A DNA stretch of 64,000 nucleotides, taken from contig JADZDD010000009.1 in NCBI GenBank assembly GCA_020851235.1, positions 1-64,000 of the forward strand, in the 5' to 3' direction. The first letter of the stretch is position 1; each line of letters opens with the position of its first letter. This DNA comes from Burkholderiales bacterium (GTDB lineage: Bacteria; Pseudomonadota; Gammaproteobacteria; Burkholderiales; Casimicrobiaceae). The notes under the pieces were generated by a model that was not told where the DNA came from, did not search any database, and saw only the letters and a list, made by a program, of their open reading frames with translations. Both the position numbers and the translations under genes were made by a program. Positions 57,913 to 64,000 of this stretch are shown here, in pieces.

Positions 57913-59097
57913 CTACGCCATCTCGATCGCCATCGCGGTGGCCTCGCCACCGCCGATGCACAGCGTGGCCACGCCACGCCTGCCGCCGTGCTTGCGCAGT
58001 GCACCGAGGAGCGTCACGACGATGCGCGCTCCCGAGGCGCCGATCGGATGGCCGAGCGCGCAGGCACCGCCGTGCACGTTGACCCGGTCGTGCGCGAGTC
58101 CGTGCTCGCGCATGGCGGCCATCGTCACCACCGCGAACGCCTCGTTGATCTCGAAGAGGTCGACGTCCGCAGAGTGCCAGCCGGTCTTGCGGTAGAGCTT
58201 CGCGATGGCGCCGACCGGGGCGGTCGAGAACCAGGCGGGCTCCTGCGCGTGCGTGGCGTGGGCGACGATCGTGGCGAGCGGCGTCACGCCCCGCCGCTCG
58301 GCTTGCGAGCGGCGCATGAGCACGAGTGCGGCGGCCCCGTCGGAGATCGAGCTCGAGTTCGCCGCGGTCACGGTGCCGTCCTTGCGAAACGCCGGCTTGA
58401 GCGTCGGGATCTTGTCGGGGCTCGCCTTGGCTGGCTGCTCGTCGTGGTCGATGCGGATCTCACCCTTGCGCGTGGTCACCGTGACCGGCTCGATCTCCCA
58501 GGCGAAGGTCCCATCCTCGTTCGCCTGCAACGCCCGGCGCAGCGAGGCGATGGCAAAGGCATCCTGCTCGGCGCGCGTGAAGGCGTACTTCGCGGCGCAG
58601 TCCTCGGCGAAGGTGCCCATGAGGCGGCCCTTGTCGTAGGCGTCCTCGAGACCGTCGTAGAACATGTGATCGAGCGCCTGCTGGTGACCCATGCGGTAGC
58701 CGGCGCGCGCCTTGGGCAGAAGGTACGGCGCATTGGTCATGCTCTCCATGCCGCCGGCGACGATCACGTCCGCGCTGCCGGCGACGAGCGCGTCGTGCGC
58801 GAGGATCGCCGCTTCCATCGCCGACCCGCACATCTTGTTGACCGTCGTGCAGCCGACCGCGAGTGGCAACCCGGCCTTGAGCACCGCCTGGCGCGCCGGC
58901 GCCTGACCTTGGCCCGCGGCGAGCACGCAGCCCAGGATCGCCCGCTCGACGTCTTCCGGCCGCAGCCCGGCACGCGCCACGGCGGCGCGGACCGCCACCG
59001 CGCCCAGGTCACTCGCCGTCAGTGCGGCGAAATCACCCTGGAACCCCCCCATCGGCGTGCGTGCCGCGCCGACGATGACGACGGGATCGTTGTCCAT
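57913..59097 (-). CDS. acetyl-CoA C-acetyltransferase (thiolase II)
   Basis: 394 residues. VNKMCGSAMEA carries the acylated Cys near 88, VHGGACALGHPIGASGARI the catalytic His, and CIGGGEATAMAIE the second Cys. Biosynthetic/degradative thiolase of the AtoB/PhaA type. In this operon it could cleave acetoacetyl-CoA from leucine breakdown, or feed the PHA synthase encoded nearby. The ATG at 59097 is 45 nt after the liuA stop. Confidence 0.94.
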   Translation of the reverse strand: MDNDPVVIVGAARTPMGGFQGDFAALTASDLGAVAVRAAVARAGLRPEDVERAILGCVLAAGQGQAPARQAVLKAGLPLAVGCTTVNKMCGSAMEAAILAHDALVAGSADVIVAGGMESMTNAPYLLPKARAGYRMGHQQALDHMFYDGLEDAYDKGRLMGTFAEDCAAKYAFTRAEQDAFAIASLRRALQANEDGTFAWEIEPVTVTTRKGEIRIDHDEQPAKASPDKIPTLKPAFRKDGTVTAANSSSISDGAAALVLMRRSQAERRGVTPLATIVAHATHAQEPAWFSTAPVGAIAKLYRKTGWHSADVDLFEINEAFAVVTMAAMREHGLAHDRVNVHGGACALGHPIGASGARIVVTLLGALRKHGGRRGVATLCIGGGEATAMAIEMA

Positions 59098-59141
59098 GTT
59101 CGCTACCTTCCTCGCGGCGTCGACCGCGCTCTGCCCTGCCG

Positions 59142-60308
59142 TCACTTCGTTTCGTGGAACAGCTCGCGCCCGATCAGCATCCGGCGGATCTCGCTCGTGC
59201 CGGCACCGATCTCGTAGAGCTTGGCGTCGCGCCACAGGCGCCCGGTGGGAAACTCGTTGATGTAGCCATTGCCGCCCAACGCCTGGATCGCCTCGCCCGC
59301 CATCCACGTCGCCTTCTCCGCCGCGTAGAGGATCGCACCTGCGGCGTCCTTGCGCGTGGTCTCGCCGCGGTCGCACGCCGCGGCCACCGCGTAGACGTAC
59401 GCCTTGCAGGCCATCATCGTCGAGTACATATCGGCGATCTTGCCCTGCATCAGCTGAAACTCGCCGATCGGCTGACCGAACTGCGAGCGTTCGTGGACGT
59501 AGGGAAGCACGACGTCCATGCACGCCGCCATGATGCCGAGCGGCCCCGCGGCGAGCACGGCGCGCTCGTAGTCGAGCCCGCTCATGAGCACGCGCACGCC
59601 GTCGCCTTCGCGGCCGAGGACGTTGTCCACCGGCACTTCGCAGTCGCTGAACACGAGCTCGCAGGTATTGCTGCCACGCATCCCGAGCTTGTCGAGCTTC
59701 TGCGCGGTGGTGAAGCCGCGCATCCCCTTCTCGATCAGGAACGCGGTGATGCCCCGCGCTCCCGCCTGCACATCGGTCTTCGCGTACACGACGAGCGTAT
59801 CGGCGTCGGGGCCATTGGTGATCCACATCTTGTTGCCGTTCAGCAGGTAGCGATCGCCCTTGCGATCGGCGCGCAGACGCATCGACACGACGTCGGATCC
59901 CGATCCGGGCTCGCTCATCGCGAGCGCGCCGACGTGCTCGCCGCTGATGAGCCTGGGCAGGTAGCGACGCTTCTGCGCTTCGCTGCCGTTGCGCCGGATC
60001 TGGTTGACGCACAGGTTCGAATGCGCGCCGTACGACAGGCCGACCGCCGCCGATGCCCGCGAGATCTCCTCCATTGCCACGCAGTGCGCGAGATAACCCA
60101 TGTGGGTGCCGCCGTACGTTTCCTCGACCGTGATGCCGAGCACGCCGAGATCGCCCATCTTGCGCCAAAGGTCCGACGGGAACGCATTGGAGCGGTCGAT
60201 CTCCGTGGCGCGCGGCGCGATCTCGGCCGCTGCAAAGGCGCGCACCGTGGCGCGCAGCATGTCGATCGTCTCGCCTTGTGCGAACGAGAGCGAAGGGAAA
60301 TCCAGCAT
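59142..60308 (-). CDS. liuA: isovaleryl-CoA dehydrogenase
   Basis: 388-residue acyl-CoA dehydrogenase. [16 protein letters not shown] holds the Glu base in the position unique to isovaleryl-CoA dehydrogenases, while the C-terminal site reads [11 protein letters not shown] (Ala-Gly, no Glu), again as in IVD. It oxidises isovaleryl-CoA to 3-methylcrotonyl-CoA in leucine catabolism. The ATG at 60308 has a perfect AGGAGG 7 nt upstream. It is first in the operon; a promoter/operator candidate lies 100-130 nt upstream. Confidence 0.94.
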   Translation of the reverse strand: MLDFPSLSFAQGETIDMLRATVRAFAAAEIAPRATEIDRSNAFPSDLWRKMGDLGVLGITVEETYGGTHMGYLAHCVAMEEISRASAAVGLSYGAHSNLCVNQIRRNGSEAQKRRYLPRLISGEHVGALAMSEPGSGSDVVSMRLRADRKGDRYLLNGNKMWITNGPDADTLVVYAKTDVQAGARGITAFLIEKGMRGFTTAQKLDKLGMRGSNTCELVFSDCEVPVDNVLGREGDGVRVLMSGLDYERAVLAAGPLGIMAACMDVVLPYVHERSQFGQPIGEFQLMQGKIADMYSTMMACKAYVYAVAAACDRGETTRKDAAGAILYAAEKATWMAGEAIQALGGNGYINEFPTGRLWRDAKLYEIGAGTSEIRRMLIGRELFHETK

Positions 60309-60410
60309 GGGTGGCCTCCTGGTCGCCGTCATCGATGCGCCTTCGCGCAGGTCATGCCGTGCCACCCGCCGCACGCGGGCACGGCTCCGTCACCGCCTGC
60401 GGCGTCGGCG

Positions 60411-60439
60411 TCGATATATTACGCTTACGTAAACGTCAA
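60411..60439 (-). promoter_or_regulatory. candidate MerR/LiuR-controlled promoter of liuA
   Basis: On the minus strand TTGACG (60434-60439), 17 nt and TATCGA (60411-60416). The spacer carries an imperfect palindrome at 60419-60438 centred on TTACGTAA (60425-60432), with ACG/CGT arms outside. MerR-family regulators bind such palindromes between -35 and -10. The adjacent MerR gene makes it the likely target. Confidence 0.55.
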
Positions 60440-60448
60440 TCGTGCGCC

Positions 60449-60904
60449 TCACCGGCCGCGCTCCGCGAGCGGCACCGGCGCCGCACGCCCGCCACCCTCC
60501 GCGCGCAGGCGGCGGCGGCAATCCCGCTCGACACTCGCGATCTCGGCGAGCACCGCGTCGATGTCCTCGCGCTGCTGCACGAGTCGTGCGCGACGCAAGG
60601 CGAGCACTTCGAGGAACTTCGCGAGCTGCGCGCGCTCGTTGCGCGACACCTCGTAGAGGTCCAGGAGCTCGCGGATCTCGAACAGGCTCAAGCCGAGCCG
60701 CTTGCCGCGCAGGATGAGCTTCAATCGCACCCGCTCGCGCTCGCGGTAGACGCGCAAGCGCCCACGCCGCTCGGGAGCGAGCATGCCCTGATCCTCGTAG
60801 AAGCGGATCGTCCGGGTGGTGAGGGCAAACTCGTGGGCGAGCGCGGAGATCGTGTACGTCGCGTCGCTTGCGGGTGCGGCGCGTTGCGCGGAAGGAGGTG
60901 GCAT
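60449..60904 (-). CDS. liuR: MerR family transcriptional regulator (LiuR-like)
   Basis: 151 residues. MerR helix-turn-helix with YTISALAHEFALTTRTIRFYEDQGML (in two adjoining pieces, 17-42) and the wing RVYRERERVRL, then a long coiled coil (VSRNERAQLAKFLEVLALRRARL and onward). No metal-sensing Cys pair is evident, so the effector is probably a CoA ester. It lies immediately upstream of liuA, whose control region holds a fitting palindrome; symbol assigned by context. It is divergent from the MBL gene (75 nt). Confidence 0.85.
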   Translation of the reverse strand: MPPPSAQRAAPASDATYTISALAHEFALTTRTIRFYEDQGMLAPERRGRLRVYRERERVRLKLILRGKRLGLSLFEIRELLDLYEVSRNERAQLAKFLEVLALRRARLVQQREDIDAVLAEIASVERDCRRRLRAEGGGRAAPVPLAERGR

Positions 60905-60979
60905 GGGTGGAATGCAGCACCACGGCGAGGGCGGGCCGCAGGTCACGATACCATATCGGGTCCCCGCCCGAAGATCGCG

Positions 60980-62035
60980 ATGTCCGTCTCCGCCGAAGCC
61001 CTCCTCGACTACCCCGTCGCCACGCCTCCACCGCCGGGAACCGTCGTCCGCATCGCGCCGTCGATCCTGTGGTTGCGCATGCCGCTGCCCTTCGCGCTCG
61101 ACCACGTCAACCTGTGGCTCGTCGAAGGCGCCGACGGCTGGACGCTCATCGACACGGGCTACGGCGATGCGCCGACCCGCGAACTCTGGGAGCGACACTT
61201 CACCGACTCGCTGGGTGGCCTGCCGATCGTGCGCATCGTCGCGACGCACTGCCATCCCGACCATCTCGGCAATGCGGCGTGGCTTGCGCAGCGCTTCGGC
61301 GCCGCCGTGACGATGACGCTGAGCGAGTTCCTCACCGCGCACGCGATCTGCGACGAGCGTGCCGGACACGCCCGCGCCGACACGGGCGAGCTCTTCCGCC
61401 GGCACGGGATGAGCGACACCGACCTCGCCGCGCTCGCCGCCCGCGGCAATCACTATCGCAACGGCGTTCCGACGCTGCCGACGACACTCGAGCGCATCCA
61501 GCACGATGACGTGGTCGGTGCGGGGAACCTCGACTTCCGGGTGATCACCGGCTACGGCCACTCGAACGAGCACGCGTCGCTGCACGCCGCAGCGGCGGGC
61601 GTGCTCGTCTCCGGTGACATGCTGCTGCCACGCATCAGCACCAACGTGTCGGTCTGGCCGTCCGACCCCAACGGCGATCCGCTCGGGCGCTTCCTCCATT
61701 CGATCGACGCGTTCACCGCATTGCCCGCCACGACACTCGTTCTGCCGTCGCACGGCCTGCCGTTTCGCGGAATCGCCACGCGCGTCGCGCAGCTGCGGGC
61801 GCATCACGATGCACGCCTGGCCGAACTGGTCGCGGCGATCGACTCTGCGCCGGTGCCCATGTCCACCGCCGACGTCGTGCCGATCCTCTTCCGCCGCGCG
61901 CTCGACGTCCACCAGCGCTTCTTCGCCATGGGCGAGGCGCTCGCGCACCTCAATCACCTGTGGCGACACGGCCGCATCCGGCGACTGCGCAGCGCCGCCG
62001 GCACGTACCGATTTGCGCGCACGGACGCCACGTAA
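60980..62035 (+). CDS. metallo-beta-lactamase-fold hydrolase
   Basis: 351 residues. The MBL core has THCHPDHLG (HxHxDH zinc motif), GYGHSNEHASLH, SGDMLLPRIS and PSHGLPF. N-terminal NLWLVEGADGWTLIDTGYGD is the usual opening. Hydrolyses an unknown ester or thioester; genes of this type near acyl-CoA catabolism have been suggested to act on thioesters. The C-terminal helical domain (about 280-345) contains FRRALDVHQRFFAMGEALAHL. It is followed by phaC after 40 nt. Confidence 0.85.
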   Translation: MSVSAEALLDYPVATPPPPGTVVRIAPSILWLRMPLPFALDHVNLWLVEGADGWTLIDTGYGDAPTRELWERHFTDSLGGLPIVRIVATHCHPDHLGNAAWLAQRFGAAVTMTLSEFLTAHAICDERAGHARADTGELFRRHGMSDTDLAALAARGNHYRNGVPTLPTTLERIQHDDVVGAGNLDFRVITGYGHSNEHASLHAAAAGVLVSGDMLLPRISTNVSVWPSDPNGDPLGRFLHSIDAFTALPATTLVLPSHGLPFRGIATRVAQLRAHHDARLAELVAAIDSAPVPMSTADVVPILFRRALDVHQRFFAMGEALAHLNHLWRHGRIRRLRSAAGTYRFARTDAT

Positions 62036-62075
62036 TACCGTAACCACCGCAACCCCACAGACCGAGGAAGGCACG

Positions 62076-63872
62076 ATGTCCACACCCTCCGCCACTCCGA
62101 CCCCCGATCCGCTCGCCGTCGCGCAGTCACTCGCCGCCGCGGCAAAGAAGAGCGCCAAGGTGATGAGCGAGTTCACGGCCCGCAATGCGCAGGCCGGCGG
62201 CGCATTGCCCGCCGACGAGTTGGGCCTCGGACAGGCGTTCATGGAGCTCGCGGCGCAGATGCTCGCCAATCCGGCCAAGCTCGCCGAGTCGCAGTTGAAC
62301 CTGTGGTGGGACTACATGAACCTGTGGCAGGGATCCCTGCTCCGGCTCGCCGGCCACGATGCAACGCCGGCCGCGCTCCCCGCGCAGGGGGACAAGCGCT
62401 TCAAGCACGAGGATTGGCACGAGCACTTCCTCTTCGACTACATCAAGCAGAGCTACCTCATCACCGCGCGCTGGATGCACGAGCAGGTGGCAAGCGTCGA
62501 GGGCCTGCCCGAGCACACCAAGAAGAAGGTCGACTTCTTCACGCGGCAGTACATCGATGCGCTCGCCCCGTCCAATTTCGCGCTGACCAATCCCGAGGTC
62601 TTCCGTGAGACGGTGGCTTCCGGCGGCCAGAACCTCGTCAAGGGGCTGAACAATCTCCTGGACGACATCGAGCGCGGCGGTGGACGGCTGCGCATCTCGA
62701 TGACCGATCCCAAGGCCTTCGAACTCGGTGTCAACATCGCGACGACGCCAGGCAAGGTCGTCTTCCAGAACGACCTCATCCAGCTCATCCAGTACGAGCC
62801 GGCGACCAAGAAGGTGTGGAGGCGGCCGCTCCTCGTGATCCCGCCGTGGATCAACAAGTACTACATCCTCGACTTGCGCGAGAAGAACTCCTTCCTGCGC
62901 TGGGCCGTCGGCGAGGGCATGACGACGTTCGTCGTCTCGTGGGTCAACCCCGATGCCAGGCTCGCGCACAAGAACTTCGAGGACTACGTCACCGAGGGAA
63001 CGCTTGCGGCGCTCGATGCGATCGAGCGGGCCACCGGCGAGCCCGACGCCAACGTCATCGGCTACTGCCTCGGCGGGACGCTGCTCGCGGCGACCTTGGG
63101 TTACCTCGCCGCGAAGAAGGAGAAGCGCATCGCCAGCGCGACCTTCATGACCTCGCTCATCGACTTCACCGCGGCCGGCGAGCTCGAGGTCTTCATCGAC
63201 GAGGCGCAGGTGAGCTCGCTCGAGAAGAAGATGAACGAGCGCGGTTATCTCGAAGGCAGCGAGATGGCGCAGACCTTCAACCTCTTGCGCGCCAACGATC
63301 TCATCTGGTCGTTCGTGATCAACAACTACCTCATGGGGCGCGACCCGTTCCCGTTCGACCTGCTGCACTGGAACTGCGATTCGACGCGCATGCCCGCGGC
63401 GATGCACAGCTACTACCTGCGCAACATGTACATGAAGAACCTCCTGCGCGAGCCCGGGGCGCTGACGCTCGCCGGAACGAAGATCGACCTCGCCAAGGTC
63501 AACGTGCCGGCGTACTTCGCGTCGGCGATGGAGGATCACATCGCGCCGTGGAAGACGACGTATGCGGGCACGCAGATCCTCAAGGGCAAGAATCGCTTCG
63601 TGCTGGCCGGCTCGGGCCATATCGCCGGCATGGTGAACCCGCCGACGACGGTCAAGTACGGCTACTGGACCAACGAAGCCCTGCCCGACGACGCGCAGGC
63701 GTGGTTCGGCGGCGCGACACAGCACGAAGGATCGTGGTGGCCCGACTGGCGGGCGTGGATCACGCCCCACCTCGGTCGCGAAGTGCCGCCACGCATTCCC
63801 GGCAAGGCGGGGCTCAAGGTGATCGAGGACGCGCCCGGCAGCTACGCACGCGTTCGCGCCGACGCGAAGTAG
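62076..63872 (+). CDS. phaC: class I poly(3-hydroxyalkanoate) synthase
   Basis: 598 residues. It polymerises 3-hydroxyacyl-CoA into PHA granules. The lipase-like box GYCLGG carries Cys331, with Asp487 (EDHIAPW) and His515 (GSGHIAG) completing the triad. Length and domain order match class I (single-subunit) enzymes such as that of Cupriavidus. GAGGAAGG precedes the ATG. No phaA, phaB or phasin is in the window, so they lie beyond it or elsewhere. Perhaps co-transcribed with the MBL hydrolase (40-nt gap). Confidence 0.95.
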   Translation: MSTPSATPTPDPLAVAQSLAAAAKKSAKVMSEFTARNAQAGGALPADELGLGQAFMELAAQMLANPAKLAESQLNLWWDYMNLWQGSLLRLAGHDATPAALPAQGDKRFKHEDWHEHFLFDYIKQSYLITARWMHEQVASVEGLPEHTKKKVDFFTRQYIDALAPSNFALTNPEVFRETVASGGQNLVKGLNNLLDDIERGGGRLRISMTDPKAFELGVNIATTPGKVVFQNDLIQLIQYEPATKKVWRRPLLVIPPWINKYYILDLREKNSFLRWAVGEGMTTFVVSWVNPDARLAHKNFEDYVTEGTLAALDAIERATGEPDANVIGYCLGGTLLAATLGYLAAKKEKRIASATFMTSLIDFTAAGELEVFIDEAQVSSLEKKMNERGYLEGSEMAQTFNLLRANDLIWSFVINNYLMGRDPFPFDLLHWNCDSTRMPAAMHSYYLRNMYMKNLLREPGALTLAGTKIDLAKVNVPAYFASAMEDHIAPWKTTYAGTQILKGKNRFVLAGSGHIAGMVNPPTTVKYGYWTNEALPDDAQAWFGGATQHEGSWWPDWRAWITPHLGREVPPRIPGKAGLKVIEDAPGSYARVRADAK

Positions 63873-63879
63873 TTCGCTG

Positions 63880-63901
63880 CCGTGCGGCCGCGGGCGCACG
63901 G
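63880..63901 (+). terminator. hairpin after phaC
   Basis: A 7-bp stem (63880-63886 with 63895-63901) around an 8-nt loop, 7 nt after the phaC stop. No U-run follows. Weak support for a transcription end. Confidence 0.3.
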
Positions 63902-63933
63902 GCGCCGACGGCCTGCCGCGACGCGGATGCGCG

Positions 63934-64000
63934 TCAGCGCGCCCCCTCGCGACCGCGCTCGCCGCGCACCGCATTGCCTGACTCGGCAGCCGGGCGCGCA
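63934..64000 (-). CDS. possible C-terminal tail of a gene entering the window
   Basis: On the minus strand a frame open from the window edge ends at TGA (63934-63936), giving 21 residues rich in Arg, Gly, Glu and Ala. No motif is visible. In this GC-rich DNA an open frame of this length has little weight. Confidence 0.2.
   Translation of the reverse strand, partial: ARPAAESGNAVRGERGREGAR

Noticed and set aside
60449-62278. MerR regulator with a 450-residue N-terminal extension
   Set aside because: The extra part is antisense to the MBL hydrolase; the helix-turn-helix begins close to the ATG at 60904.

Overview
The window comes from a high-GC Gram-negative bacterium, most likely a betaproteobacterium close to the Burkholderiales/Rhodocyclales group. 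Evidence: strong G/C bias at third codon positions, a Burkholderiales-type trimeric porin, the gene orders DUF2244-coxB-coxA-ctaG-coxC, argB-slmA and secB-grxC-rhodanese/gpmI-ctpA, a CtaG-dependent aa3 oxidase, an LPS-type glycan locus and a class I PHA synthase. No rRNA, tRNA, insertion sequence, CRISPR array or prophage was seen. Coding density is high and start/stop overlaps of 1 or 4 nt are very common. I judged this by reading, without database searches, so species-level placement is open.

Layout. (1) 0-2.4 kb: rubredoxin, glyoxalase I and an O-GlcNAc-transferase-like protein. (2) 2.5-10.6 kb: an aa3 cytochrome c oxidase locus on the minus strand, in two blocks: DUF2244-coxB-coxA-small membrane protein-ctaG-coxC, and SURF1-Sco-like protein-ctaB-SCO1. 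A DUF2909 gene on the plus strand lies between the blocks. (3) 10.8-15.7 kb: biotin operon bioB-bioF-bioH-like-bioC-bioD, read from a palindrome-containing control region shared with divergent comF. (4) 16-26.8 kb: housekeeping genes trmL, gpsA, SH3 protein, secB, grxC, rhodanese, gpmI, ctpA, a ThiF/MoeB-like enzyme, argB, slmA and an unknown exported protein. (5) 27-44 kb: a surface glycan locus with three GT9 and three GT4 glycosyltransferases, MsbA, two AsnB-type amidotransferases, an O-antigen-ligase-like protein, a FlaA1/WbpM-like dehydratase and a WecA-like initiating transferase.

(6) 44.3-54 kb: a porin preceded by a possible 20-codon leader ORF, then coq7, an unknown secreted protein, cca, an NDUFA9-like reductase, slt and purE-purK. 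(7) 54-61 kb: a MerR-controlled acyl-CoA/leucine-type catabolic operon: isovaleryl-CoA dehydrogenase, thiolase, a second acyl-CoA dehydrogenase, a DsbA-type isomerase, a methylglutaconyl-CoA-hydratase-like enzyme, DUF4126, DUF1289 and a 2OG-Fe(II) oxygenase. (8) 61-63.9 kb: a metallo-beta-lactamase-fold hydrolase followed by phaC.

Themes: respiration (oxidase subunits plus heme and copper insertion factors), cofactor synthesis (biotin, ubiquinone), envelope construction, and acyl-CoA catabolism next to carbon storage as PHA. The less ordinary items are a second Sco-like CX3C protein in the oxidase locus, the paired amidotransferases in the glycan locus, the palindrome at the bio/comF divergence, the short ORF overlapping the porin start, and the atypical composition of the liu-like operon.
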